Of a stretch of 64,000 nucleotides of DNA, positions 19,111 to 30,759 are shown piece by piece. The DNA comes from Prostheceraeus crozeri (lineage: Eukaryota > Platyhelminthes > Polycladida > Euryleptidae), in NCBI GenBank assembly GCA_907163375.1, contig CAJQUW010003617.1:1-64000 (forward strand), given 5' to 3'. The first letter of the stretch is position 1, and every line of letters begins with the position of its first letter. A program made the translations under genes and the position numbers. The notes under the pieces are model-generated. The model was not told where the DNA came from. It saw only the letters and a list, made by a program, of their open reading frames with translations, and searched no databases.

Positions 19111-20099
19111 CGGCTAGATTGCAGCGTTTCCAAGATAAAATCCCTGAGAATCCGCGCAGATGTACCCAACCCCCTTTACCTTTCAGTTTTAAGACCAGAT
19201 TTGTGATTTTCTGGATTTCATTTCGTTGCCTTTTCAAAGATGAATCTTGCAAAATAGATTTCTTAGTGATGTGCAACTTTTAAAAGCTTGAAAAATTATG
19301 AATTTCGAAACATAGCAGATTTACTTTATTTTATGCATTTTCTCTTGTAAGTTTTCTTGTGTAGACTATCAAACTTACGCAATCATGAAGAGAAGAGATA
19401 GACCTGCAAAATGACAGCTATGAATAATACTTGTAGAACGAACAATCATACTTTGCTTGTATTCGCAATAAACCACAAAAATTGATAAACTATTTTTTTC
19501 CCTTTTTTTAGCTAAATATTTGGTCCTCCATGCACAACATTAATCTATTTCGGACTCTTCTGACCTATGGCAAAATTTCGGCATAATATGATGCAATATC
19601 AACGCGTGATATTTGATTTGAACTTTAAAATACAAGGGATATTCAAGGGATCAGGCCGGTACGGCGGAATATATATAATATACGGCGGAATATAATCATT
19701 TTACAATATGTGCGTAGAAAAACTAATTTCTCATAATTTAATTCTCACATATTATTGAAATGATGTCATCAAAGTTTTTCTTTACGTCGGCTAAAATTAT
19801 CGCAAAAAATTAACATACACTTAAAATCGTAAGATTCAACGTGATTAGGTCGGACATTCATAATGACAGAAAACGGAAAATTTCTTCGACCGAGATATCT
19901 ATTAAAAAAATAAAGTGATCCCTTTAATACTAAGGATAACGGATCACTTTATTGTTTTAATAGATATCTTGGTCGAAGAAATTTTCTGTTTTCTGTCATA
20001 CACTTAAAACAGAAAAATATTACGATATCAAAATTCCGCGCTGCCCCGCAGAAATCGGCAAAACCGCGCAGCTGCGGCGATCACTTTTGAAAGCACTGT
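19111..20099. mobile_element. ~1-kb insertion splitting the LINE; contains a long hairpin
   Basis: The LINE reading stops near 19110 and continues near 20100 with ALDYSKAFD. The interval has no recognisable gene. It includes two copies of TACGGCGGAATATA (19658-19695) and a long imperfect hairpin at 19863-19999. The class is unknown; a fold-back or MITE-like element is possible. Confidence 0.45.
19863..19999. repeat. Long hairpin: ~59-bp arms, 18-bp loop
   Basis: The left arm (19863-19922) starts ATGACAGAAAACGGAAAATT and ends AAAGTGATCC. The right arm (19941-19999) starts GGATCACTTTATTG and ends TTTTCTGTCAT. By eye more than nine in ten bases pair. The length and near-perfect pairing suggest either a recent fold-back element or an expressed hairpin. 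Confidence 0.85.
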
Positions 20100-20805
20100 A
20101 CTGAGATTGGCAGCATTGGACTACTCTAAAGCTTTCGACGTCATATCCCACAGCGTCATATTGGAGTCTCTTGTGGTACATGATGCACATAAAATCATGC
20201 TCCTACTTGTCTTCACGTTTTCAGCGGATATCCTATGGTGTTAACTTTTCGAACTGGACAAGGTGCCAGCAGCGGTGGTCTGCTGCGCAGTGTGTTAGAC
20301 CCAATTCTTTTTGCCCTATCAACCTTATCTTCGCCGAAGTTCAACAAGTCACTACTCGTCAAATTTGTAGACGATACAACGACTTTGCACATGGTCCGTG
20401 AAGCAGATGACGATCATTTGGTTGAAGTGTTCCGTCATATGCAGGCATGGTCAGCTCGTCACGCCCTTCTCCTGAATATCAGGAAAACAAAGCTGATCTA
20501 CTTTAAAACAACCTTTTAAACTGATCAAAAGGACTGCACACATCGGCAAGCAAAGTCTAGCCCTAGGGTTCTGAGGATGTTGTACTTCACTATGTTCAGG
20601 TCAATTGCCGAACATGCTTTCCCTGCATAGTGTGGTTGTTCCGAAAAGACGCTTTCACCGGATGCTGACATTAGAGAAGCGGGTCAAACGTACGCATGAT
20701 CGGTTTCCAGTGTCCAGAATTGTCAAACTTCTGTCAATCAATGACAGTAAGGTTGCCTGGCAAGACCGCCTCGACTGCTCACTAGCTCAATCTACTATGT
20801 GAAAA
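20100..20805 (+). mobile_element. LINE fragment, reverse transcriptase catalytic part and C-terminus
   Basis: Readable blocks are LAALDYSKAFDVISHS (RT motif with the first catalytic aspartate), SRFQRISYGVNFS, the catalytic FVDDTTTLHM (the F-x-DD box), QAWSARHALLLNI-x-KTKL and a C-terminal RVLRMLYFTMFRSIAEHAFP block. This is a CR1/L2-like non-LTR retrotransposon in sense orientation, continuing the fragment at 18760-19110. It is inactivated by several frameshifts and stops. Confidence 0.82.
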
Positions 20806-21077
20806 ATTCTCTAATCAATAGAGAAACCGGTTGCGGCGATCTCGTGAGGTGCTAGGCATATGTAACTGTCCCAACGTATAAAAATGATTACAAAAATCAG
20901 TGTGAATTAAGTATTATTCACAGTTAAATGCATTCAAACCCATGGAGTTCTAAAATGAGTAACGATTTTTTCGCACTCACAAAGTACTAGATTTTGGGAC
21001 TCATTTCTCTATTTTTTGGGACTCGTAGCAGGGTGTCTATGAAACATGGAAGGTGTTAGGTATTTCCAACTCTCAAT
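20806..21077. other. Noncoding intronic DNA
   Basis: Nothing recognisable apart from two near copies of TTTTGGGACTC (20992-21028). Confidence 0.5.
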
Positions 21078-21437
21078 TAGGGATTGCAACCCGTGGGCAA
21101 ATCACAACCAGGGATACCCGTCAGGCGGGTTATAAGCATAATCCCGGGTTATCTGAAGTCATGGATAACTCCCCTGAAATCAGTTTCTGTTGGTTTTTGA
21201 TTCCACTTTTAAAGATATAGAGACCTACCTACATTATTTGGGCAGTTACGTGTGAAATGGGACATGGAGTGGAAAGATCAAATAAATCATTTATGCATTT
21301 CTTTTAGTGTTTTCTATACAAAATCATCTGAATTTTCCATTTCTGGGGTTGATTATTGAGTATTTTGATCAGAAACCATTCTATTATTGGATTTTATGAT
21401 GATCATCGTAATGCCAGAAAAGTCGTGCAATTTACAC

Positions 21438-22127
21438 CAGCGGTTCTCAGGCATTTCTCGCCGCGACCCATTTTCTAATTTTTCTGTGTCGGCGGCGACC
21501 CACCAGGATAAAACAATAACAGTGTAAACTGCTATCATTCATTTGATAGGTCGCTAGAATTTTAAATACGGCTGCTATGCAATACAATAAATATTTTCTG
21601 AATAACAAGCCGCAAAACGCAGTTTCAATTACAATATTTACACAGTGAGTAATAGCGAGCGAATAACCGACAAAAACAAGTGATCTTTATACTCAAAAAA
21701 CCATTAACGTGGTGAATAAGAATCAATTCAGGATCAATTCCTCTTTAGTTTCTGGTAGGAAGGCTCATAGCTGCGAAGTGTCGCAATCAAATTGTCTTCG
21801 AGGTGACTGTGCGTCAATCGACTGAGGAATTTTTTATTCTTCAACTGTAGCATGGCGGAAAATGCAGCCTCACATAAATATGTTGTGCCGATCCCAACCA
21901 ACACCTGAGAGGCGCATTCTTGAAGTTCTACGTGTTTCGAGGACACAGACAACCAAAACTTTGCAACGTTTGGTGTTGCTGTGAGATTTCTCGAAATTAC
22001 TGGGGTTTAAGGATTTAACTTTTCCACGTTGCGCGTTTTGACCCAATGATTTTACCGCGACCCACTTGACCCATTAATGACCACGCGACCCACCATTTGG
22101 TCGGGACCCGCCGTTTGAGAACCCCTG
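21438..22127 (-). mobile_element. hAT (ZBED-like) deletion derivative, 690 bp, with 8-bp target duplication
   Basis: The ends are CAGCGGTTCTCA at 21438 and TTGAGAACCCCTG ending at 22127, the classic CAGGGGTTCTCAAA-type hAT inverted repeat with CGCGACCC blocks inside. It is flanked by the perfect 8-bp duplicate ATTTACAC (21430-21437 and 22128-22135). This size of duplication is diagnostic for hAT. Only the 3' end of the transposase gene remains (see 21734-21952), so the copy is non-autonomous. It sits inside the larger candidate element 21078-24991. Confidence 0.9.
21734..21952 (-). pseudogene. hAT transposase C-terminal remnant
   Basis: The frame contains GIGTTYLCEAAFSAMLQLKN, then KKFLSRLTHSHLEDNLIATL, the end of the hATC dimerisation region seen in ZBED5/SCAND3-like transposases (TTYLCE-x-x-FS). 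The rest of the transposase, including the catalytic core, is missing through internal deletion. Confidence 0.8.
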
Positions 22128-25106
22128 ATTTACACCAAAGATATATCATTTGGAATATTCAACGTTTTATTAAGTTATTGCGTTTAAGATAACATTATGT
22201 TTAGCTCGTTACTATGGTAGTAGTTCAGATCAACTGTTAACATTTACTTTCGAACCATGGTCACATTAAAAGTAATTTCCAAAATGTAACGTACGAACGC
22301 AAAGCTATCATTTATTCGAGTTGTGAATAGACTAACTGATGATTTTTCTTCAAAGTTGGGGATATCTTATTTTACCTCCTTAGTAACAAATGCTATTACA
22401 TTCTAGGCTATTCGCACATATTTCTTTGCAAAGCGACATAGCAGATTCGTGTGACGTACGAAAGATTATAGGCCTATTCAGAAACAACTTGTAGAGACAC
22501 TACAATATAGCCGAACTTTACTGCGCTCTGACAATCTCTTTTGAAGACATTTGTGCGTGCTACGACAGTGAGATGTCTAGATGTCTGCGTCTGACGTCTG
22601 ATGACGCCGATTCGACATATGATCTTATTGGATGGATGGCAAAACTCACCACCTCAAATTTTTATTGTGAAATACACAACTAAGTGTCTCATGTGTGGCC
22701 GCGCTTTCACCATCCTTTCATTGCCTTCAGTGAGTTTATTACAGAGAGGAAAATGACTTCGGATGAAACGAAACAATCCTAAACAGAAAGAAGCTCACTT
22801 GCAAAAGAAGTATAGAAGTTTGAAGAGTAGGCCTAGCCTAAAATAATGAATCATGTCTAAAAATGTTCAAGCATTCTACTAGTAAAGAAGTTCAAAAAGA
22901 ACAAATCGATGCTCCTAGATGAAAGCTGAACACCGCGCAACTGACAATCTACCAATTACATCACTGGAAGAACGGAAAGCTAACTTGTGGCTTTCCTTAC
23001 TGAACTGCATGGAGCATTTCCGTCGTTCCTCCGTTCGATTGTCGTGATGATAAGCATATCCACGTATGTATTACACGGACTAGAAGACGCTGTTATGTGA
23101 CGGTCCAGTGAGTGAACTCAACGCTGAGCCCGGCTGTGGATGTTTGTGGATGAGTTTCCTCAAAATTAAAAGTTCGAAATTGGATTTTCGAAGCTCCGTG
23201 AATTTCCTCTGCAACATGTTCAAAGATTCTCAAAGAAGCCAATGAATGTTTTTTCCATACATGAGAACATTTGCTAAATGCTGTAATGCAGAAGCAAATG
23301 CTCGATGTTGAGAAATAGGCCTACTTGGAATGTTCCTATAGTTACTGCCGATGTACACTGCTTATAAGTTAACACGATGTTGAATAATGCTAAAGTAATG
23401 TATATATATTTACATGCTTGCTTGGGAATGCGACCAATACCTTTTTGTGATTCTATTAATAAATTTAGGGATAGTGCTGAAATGATTACCTTCACTATGT
23501 AACGTACGAACGATCTCATTGCAACGTTTTTTTGAATGCATCGTGAAGCTAATCCAGTTGCTTGATCACAGTAAGTATACATTCGTGTGGCAAAGTGGAT
23601 CATCGATTATATTTCTGGGAAATGTGATGTTTCTACTAATTATAGGAGAACAGAAAATTTTGATAGCGTGATAGTAAATGTTTTTCCTGTCTCCTGAGTG
23701 AAACGTACGAACGGTGGCTTTGAACAGTTTTTTCTCCATGATAAATATATATTTGAAAGAATCAAGTCTGCACATATTAACTGCCAGAGCCTTGGAGGAA
23801 CATGGCAACATCTGCTGATAAATATTCTTCTTCTATCAAAATATATACACAGAAATATGTTGCAAAATGCAACGTACAAGGAAAAGGCATTGCCCATTTA
23901 TCTCAATACTCATGTAAAAAGAACAGTTATCTAATTGCACATTTAGTATATGTAGACACATACATATGAACTAAACACATGTGCGATAATAGAAGGAACT
24001 TCTGACGAATACTTGCACAATGCACATGCATATGAATATCTCAATACAAGTATGCGGTTCTGTCAAATATCACTTCCGAATTATCAAAAACACGTTTGCA
24101 AGAAAAGAATCAATTGTAATTTGATCATTTATCCTCATATTGGTGTCAGTGCGTTACATGAAGGTCTAGTATCATCATTGACTATATCAAGGAACAAGAA
24201 CTCGTGAATTATACACAGGAATACACAACGTGAACGCATGATGATGAAATAGCGATGCAACAAATTAACGAAGTGACAATATTCTTAATAGATATCGTCT
24301 CTGACTTTGAATTGTTGTATATTAGTTTCATAGTGCAGTTAATGCGATTATATTTGATGAGAAGTGTTTTAATTTTATGAATGTACTGATGACATCTCAA
24401 AGTTTCGTTCTGCTGATGGAAGTGCGAGTATTTCTGATGGAGGTTTATCTCATACATTTCTTTTTGCATGAGCATGAATGTTGGCGTCTAAGCGAGTCTC
24501 TTCCATGTAACATTCTTGACAATGTTCACAGTCGCATTCGTTTATAAGAAAACATCGCTCTTCAAATAGAAAGTAATTTTTATATAAAAAAGTCTGCTGT
24601 AGTTTGAATATTGTGAGGGGGAATTTAATTTTACAGTTTTTGAATAATTCATCCGCACTTTGGAATTATGCTGACGAAGATAATGAAATGACATTCATAA
24701 ATGGAATGAATGGGATGAACCGACCGTGGTAACAACATTCATAGAAAGGATAGAAAGAGTGATATCAACTTTCTTCTACTACATTAATGAGTATCCACGT
24801 CAGTGCGCAAGAGATTAACTTAAATTTTCAGCGAACCGAACGTTGACTCAAAAATAATGTAAAAAATATGAAATTCACGGGTTACACGGATTAAATATAT
24901 ATAACTCGGGTAACCCGCAACGGGTTATGAATGAGAAAAAAACATACCCGGGTAGCTACACTCCATAACCCGACCGGTGTTGCAACCCCTATTTAATGTT
25001 CCTACTCGCATTTCTCAAAAAATTCGGGCATCGGAAAAAATGTCGGGCATGCCTATCCTCGAGGAAAGTATCCGACCTCATTTAAGCTATTAATCTCAAT
25101 TCTAAC

Positions 25107-25890
25107 GAATAGGCCAAGTGTTTGTATTGATAGAAAATATAAAAAATATAAAAAATGTACGAATTAGACATATTATTGTTATCTCCGATGCGTCTTTCAT
25201 TGATCACCGGCCAATATCATCAGTGAGTATAAAAAGGATGATGACTTCATAGTTTTAGCTTAGCACAAATTTCAAAATGATATTGAGAAGGGCCTACAGA
25301 TTGCATGAATTTTGCATTTAGCAAAATAAGAAATCTCTGTAATCTTCCATCTCAGCCCGGCTGTTTAACTTAGGCTTACATTTATCTATATAAACAGCTT
25401 CACGGAGTCTGAGATCTGCAATATCATCGTCCCGGTCAATTATGTCAACTTTGATATTGCGTGTGGTATTATCGCATTGTTGAAGGTGTCTATGTACAGA
25501 TGAGCGATTGTTGGTGACGTGCTCTTTAACCCGTATATGTAGTGGTCTTATTGAGCTTCCAATGTAAAATTTTTGACTTTTCATGTATGTGATTTTATAC
25601 ATGATATTCTTTTGGAAGCACAATCTCTTGTCTTGTATGGGACATTGGGTTAATGTACAGTTTTTATCAGTTTTGCGTTTGTTGTTTATCACGCTTCTCA
25701 TTGTTTGATTGCGGCGAACTAGAGTAATGTTTATCCTTTCTTTTCTGATGATTCGTTTGATATCATTATCTACCTTATCAGAAATGAAGGGCAATCGAAG
25801 GAACATGTGATTATCATTATCAGTGGTTGCATTTAGAATTTTCAAGATTTTCGTGCCTACCCCTCGAAATTCGTGCCCATGCAAAGCCAC
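25107..25890 (-). mobile_element. Penelope-like element fragment with GIY-YIG endonuclease
   Basis: The 190-codon frame (25318-25890) carries a linker with TDKNCTLTQCPIQDKRLCFQ followed by the GIY-YIG nuclease: YKITYMKSQKFYIGSSIRPL, HIRVKEHV, then HRHLQQC and an LREAVYIDKCKPKLN end. This nuclease after a reverse transcriptase is diagnostic for Penelope-like elements. The 3' noncoding part continues to about 25107. The reverse transcriptase of probably the same element lies at 28047-28790 on the same strand, with ~2.1 kb of other DNA between. Confidence 0.85.
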
Positions 25891-25904
25891 CAGCTCAAAG
25901 AACT

Positions 25905-28046
25905 TACTGTTTCATATGCATGGCTGCAAATCGCATTGTAATTGAATTGCATAATCTTCATTTTGTTTTATGAGCCCGAAAATGCACACTTGTTGCATAC
26001 ACATGTACAATACATGCAATAGAAACTAGTCAACTGAAAATATGCCGAAATGCCTAGAAATGCACTTTGTATTTAGCTACAAATACGAGTATTATTCGTA
26101 GTACGTATATTACGTGGATAAGTTAATAAAAATCATTTCTTAGTAGGAACAGTATTATCATCGTCACTGTCAGGTAAACACTGATCATTCTTTTCATAAA
26201 CTTTTGAAATAGTCTATCTGATTCCAGATTTTTCTCATCCAATAGTTTCGACATTTAATTCCCAGGAACCTTCAGACTTGCATCAGCATCCTTCAGACTT
26301 TTCGGAGTCTCGTCATATCTTCCAGATATGAGTCTTTTCGTTTTATCATCTCTGATTTTCTGTTCATTTTGTAATGTTGGCTTCTAATACTTCAAGTCGT
26401 TTATAAGCTTTGTGGGGCATGCTTCTGGTCGTGGGCTCGCCTGCTGCTGATCGCCCAAGATGTTAAAGGAACCCAAACGAACTGCATGCAATTGATCAGC
26501 TTGCTGATGAAACCCGTGCATCTTTGTAGGGTAAACTCGGCTAGTTCGGAGGCATCTCAATTTTGGAGGTATTTAATTTCATCAAATAATTTTTCTTGCT
26601 TAAAGAAATCCGATATTCTACACTTCATGCATGGATAACTAATATGTAGTATGAAGGTAATATGTAGGCCTACGACAATCATGTTAGAATGATCAAAAAT
26701 TCAACATCGGAAGTGATGTTACACGATATTCTTTATATAGATAACTATAGATATGTGACAAAAATTCGCTGTTCATGCATACACATCGTGGTAAAGTCAA
26801 CATTTTGTGATATAATGCCGACAGACAACTGTGTATTGACTGAACATTTGTTGCAAATTAGAAACTCAATGTAAATCTAACTAGATCAAAATACACCTGC
26901 CAGATACTTAGCTAATTCATTGAAAAGCAACTATTTTCTCATTACTTGGCTGACGATGGATCGGTAAACACGCATTGCTGCTGATAAGAAGGCAGTAACA
27001 GTCAGCAGAATATCAATCTATAAAGCCCCCACGCAATACGGCATTCTCGAAACTGTTTAGAGAAGACATGTCAAAACTTCAATCAATCCGAATCCTGGTA
27101 CCCACGATCCCTAATCGACAGCCAAGAGCAGGAGTTAATGAAGTATTCGCTTAGTGGTCGGATTGAAAACAATCGATATGATTCGTTTTGCGAATACCAT
27201 GGCTGGAAATAACAGTTAAATTGACTGGAGCTGGCGGTCCTCTTTCAAAAGACGTGACAATATTTCACTGAGAGCGCTCGAGCCAGTAGCACACTATTGA
27301 GAATTGATTGCGAAACGCGTTATGATGAACGACTTCTTCGACAAGAACGGAGTTTAGGGAGCCGAACTGCATCTGGAAGATAAGTCTGATCTCATAGGCC
27401 TACACAATCTGGATGGAAATATACTTCAAATGGCGGGAAGATCTATGCGTCTGGGGACAATCAAAAATGTTATATTCATGGATTATTGTGTTGACAATTT
27501 CTATTCTGGAGTTATGGGATATTCAGTTGAGCTTCAGATTATCGATAAAGGCCTACTACTCATGTGCAGCATCAATTATCCAGAAAAATTAATGCTACGA
27601 GTAAAACCTTGTTGATATGTTGAATGAACAAAGAATAATTACAATATCAATCTCATGGTAATTTCTTTCTTGTATGCACTATATAATGAAATACTATCAC
27701 CAAATTGGAAGAATAGGCTATACCATCGAATTAGCTTTACTTAGAGTTTACCGCCAAATTAACCGGGTAATCTATCATTTTTCTGATTGGTTTTCGTGCG
27801 TGCGTAAATGAAACAATTATGTGTTCGAGTCATAAGTGGTTCCCTGAACTACGCTGAGGAGTAAACAATGCTCGATCGAATGACGTAGTATACCTGCATT
27901 ATTTCGCTTTATTTTTTTGAAAAGAATTTGATAAGGTTTGATTTCCATAATCATCAACGAATTAAGTTGCTTTAATACATACAATGAATTAATGCATGGG
28001 GCATACAGCTATTAATGCAGATTGTGTTCGAAAATTCAGGTGATTC
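25905..28046. other. Noncoding stretch between Penelope pieces
   Basis: No gene is supported. It holds two copies of TAGGCCTA and several short open frames that look random. At 27152 the words TAGTGGTCGGATT face AATCCGACCACTG ending at 28151, a possible short-ended DNA transposon, but no target duplication is seen. Confidence 0.4.
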
Positions 28047-28790
28047 TCAGAAAAAGATGGGCACGAATTTAGGAGGTCCAATTTTCGTGCCCACACTCAT
28101 TCTTCGTGTATTCGTGCACGGGCACGAATTCGTGCCCAAATCCGACCACTGCATTATTATTCTTCTTGTTTTGTATGCGTGAATTGTTGCTTCTTTTTGT
28201 AGATCAGATGAAATCATGAGGATAGTCATTCAATGTAAGAACATCATCGAATTCTAGTTCGCTTGTTACACGATCTTTTCTTGCTGTACATCGCTGACTT
28301 ATTCTGTTCTTTTCATTTCGTATAATACTACGTTTTGAAGATGTTGGAAGATGGGAATTGAGATTGATAAAAATGTTCTTTTTGGCACTTTTTTTATAGA
28401 ATTTGAAAGTCTTCTCATTAGTTTCACTTATATGCACTGTAAAATCCAGTAAACTAAAACTGTTTTCATTTGAAGGTAATTCAGTTTCAAATTTAATTGA
28501 AGGATGTTGTGAATTCTGAACGGTCAGGAATTGTAGAGCTTGTGATTCATTTTCAAATGAAGAAAAGCAGTCATCAACATAGCGTTTGAATAATGGTGCG
28601 TGGTTCAATGTCTGGAGAGCACTTTTTCAGTGCCATTCATGAAGATAATGGCTAAGATGCCGGATAGCGATGATCCCATCGGAAGGCCTCTATCTTGCTT
28701 AAAGTTGCGGTCAAAAAAATTGAAGATAAGTATTATTCAAGACAACTTGCAAAAGAGTTTGTAATTGGCAAATAGAGATCCCTCTAAGAA
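28047..28790 (-). mobile_element. Penelope-like reverse transcriptase fragment
   Basis: On the minus strand one reads KQDRGLPMGSSLSGILAIIF, then LFKRYVDDCFSSFE (the catalytic F-x-R-Y-V-DD box) and a thumb part LLDFTVHI...FKFYKKSAKKN. GLPMGS-x-LSGILA and RYVDD-x-F are characteristic of Penelope-like elements. Frameshifts and a stop interrupt it. The distal part (28055-28140) is replaced by sequence with repeats of GGGCACGAA, including an 18-base perfect palindrome at 28120-28137. Confidence 0.8.
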
Positions 28791-28832
28791 ATGGAATATA
28801 TAGAATAATATTCTGATTCTCCGAATAACATT

Positions 28833-29492
28833 CCGATATCAAACGAATCATCAGAAAAGAAAGGATAAACATTACTCTAGTTCGCCGCAATCAAACAATG
28901 AGAAGCGTGATAAACAACAAACGCAAAACTGATAAAAACTGTACATTAACCCAATGTCCCATACAAGACAAGAGATTGTGCTTCCAAAAGAATATCATGT
29001 ATAAAATCACTTACATGAAAAGTCAAAAATTTTACATTGGAAGCTCAATAAGACCACTACATATACGGGTTAAAGAGCACGTCACCAACAATCGCTCATC
29101 TGTACATAGACACCTTCAACAATGCGATAATACCACACGCAATATCAAAGTTGATATAATTGACCGGGACAATGATATTGCAGATCTCAGACTCCGTGAA
29201 GCTGTTTATATAGATAAATGTAAGCCTAAGTTAAACAGCCGGGCTGAGATGGAAGATTACAGAGATTTCTTATTTTGCTAAATGCAAAATTCATGCAATC
29301 TGTAGGCCCTTCTCAATATCATTTTGAAATTTGTGCTAAGCTAAAACTATGAAGTCATCATCCTTTTTATACTCACTGATGATATTGGCCGGTGGTCAAT
29401 GAAAGACGCATCGGAGATAACAATAATATGTCTAATTCGTACATTTTTTATATTTTTTATATTTTCTATCAATACAAACACTTGGCCTATTC
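28833..29492 (+). mobile_element. Second Penelope GIY-YIG fragment, inverted relative to the first
   Basis: The 127-codon frame 28898-29281 is nearly identical to the GIY-YIG frame at 25318-25890 but lies on the plus strand. The similarity continues through the 3' noncoding part to 29492 (CTTGGCCTATTC). Together the two fragments form a ~660-bp inverted repeat separated by ~3 kb. The near-identity points to a recent duplication or an inverted double insertion, an arrangement known for Penelope elements. Confidence 0.85.
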
Positions 29493-30234
29493 CCAGATTT
29501 TCTAATTCTTTTATAATGAGCGGTCAAGGCATTTTCTACATCAATTCTAGCGCCTAATTGTATCTGACATTACATGAAAGTAAATCTGAATCGGAACCGG
29601 TTACGACAATATATTACTTTGAATTGATAACCTAACTTAGAACAAGCAAAAATTATAAGATAGCATACTTATATAGGCCTACATGTATTCAAATATAAAG
29701 TACGAAAATCTTTACTGATTGTCCCAAGGAAATTTTTATCAACAGATGTTTTCAAAAGGAAAAAGGATTTTTACAATTACTTTTGTTAATATCAACATGC
29801 CCAATATTTCTTACACGATACATCACACCCCACCTGCACACGACGAGGGTACTACCCGTGTATCCATTGTTTTATAATAATAATGGAGAACCATGGGGAA
29901 CACGAAGACCGCAACTCCCTATGTCCAAAAGCTGCGGAGAGTTAGGGTCTTTTTCTTTTTTATGGTCTTGCATCTCTTTCATCAATGCCCAATTTACTTT
30001 TGGGCCATCCATGCTCATCTTCAACAACCTGTCTGTCAAAGACATTGAGCAAGCCTTCCTATAGGTCGGAAGCTTTGGAATGTGCGAGAAAAGCAGAACC
30101 TACAAATTGGTGGACAATTTTCTCCTGTTTAATATCAAAATAAAAATCATGAACATCAAATTGACCTTTGTGTCACTTTATTAAAGCATTCATCAAAACA
30201 GACAGTAAACTTTATGCCATCTGTGGTCAACGTA
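29493..30234. other. Noncoding stretch
   Basis: No gene is recognised. It contains one copy of TAGGCCTA near 29672. A short open frame at 29783-30064 has no features suggesting that it is real. Confidence 0.45.
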
Positions 30235-30322
30235 TCACATTCCAGGACCATTATCTTTTGAAATGATGAATTCCAAAACTTTTCCAGATTTTCCAGGATT
30301 TCCAGGACCTGTATGCACCCTG
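30235..30322. mobile_element. hAT-type terminal fragment (CAGGGTGCATACAGG)
   Basis: Read in reverse, the segment starts CAGGGTGCATACAGGTCCTG at 30322 and continues with repeated TCCTGGAAA / TCTGGAAAA words, the usual look of hAT termini. Only one end was found. It abuts hAT transposase sequence directly. Confidence 0.5.
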
Positions 30323-30329
30323 TCCCTTA

Positions 30330-30752
30330 TAGAAGAATATGATCTTTCGCAAGGTCTTGATTCACTTGATCTGGATGCAGATCTTTCACCAGTTCCAAAA
30401 AAGAAAAAATCTATTTTTGGATCAATGCGGAGTGCTTCTTCTATCAATCCGCATCAGCAGAAACAGCAACTCACTCTACAGCAGGAGTATGATGCGTATG
30501 TTCGAGAAGAAGCAAGAGATCCCCGGACATATGACGAAGACAATCCGTTGTCGTAGTGGGCCATTAACCATGATTATCTTGCAATCTTAAGCAAAATGGT
30601 TTGTCGGGTCATATGTTGCCCAGCATCTTCTGCTCAATCAGAACGCGACTTCTCTCACACTGGGCTAACACTAACCGCGAGGCGTACGCTTCTTTCACCA
30701 AAGTATGTCTGCGCATTGGAGCTACTAGCGTCAGCACATCACTGTGGTGTTT
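30330..30752 (+). pseudogene. hAT transposase C-terminal remnant
   Basis: An acidic linker (IEEYDLSQGLDSLDLDADLS) is followed by NPLS-stop-WAINHDYLAILSK and the hATC block SSAQSERDFSHTGLTLTARR, then TLLSPKYVCALELLASAHH. The S-x-x-ER-x-FS-x-x-G...RR-x-x-L-x-P pattern is diagnostic for the hAT dimerisation domain. One in-frame stop (TAG at 30553-30555) interrupts the block. The catalytic part upstream is missing. This is a different hAT lineage from the element at 21438-22127. Confidence 0.82.
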
Positions 30753-30759
30753 AAATGAT

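Larger units (their letters stand above)
21078..24991. mobile_element. Candidate non-autonomous DNA transposon with short inverted ends
   Basis: The left end reads TAGGGATTGCAACCCG (21078-21093) and the right end, reversed, TAGGGGTTGCAACACCGG (24991 backwards). Near each end there are further short words of the CGGGTTA / CCCGGGT type. The ends agree over about 14 bases. No clear 8-bp duplication is present; a TA duplication would fit. No transposase was found inside, other than that of the nested hAT at 21438-22127. Between 22128 and 24980 I see no gene, only the repeated motif ACGTACGAACG. Confidence 0.4.

Noticed and set aside
23274-24475. Several open frames of 60-110 codons on both strands
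   Set aside because: No domain, no splice pair, no codon bias; they lie inside a candidate non-autonomous transposon.
27152-28151. Candidate hAT-type element with TAGTGGTCGGATT ends
   Set aside because: The ends match over only ~12 bases, flanks show no 8-bp duplicate, and the interior words differ on the two sides.
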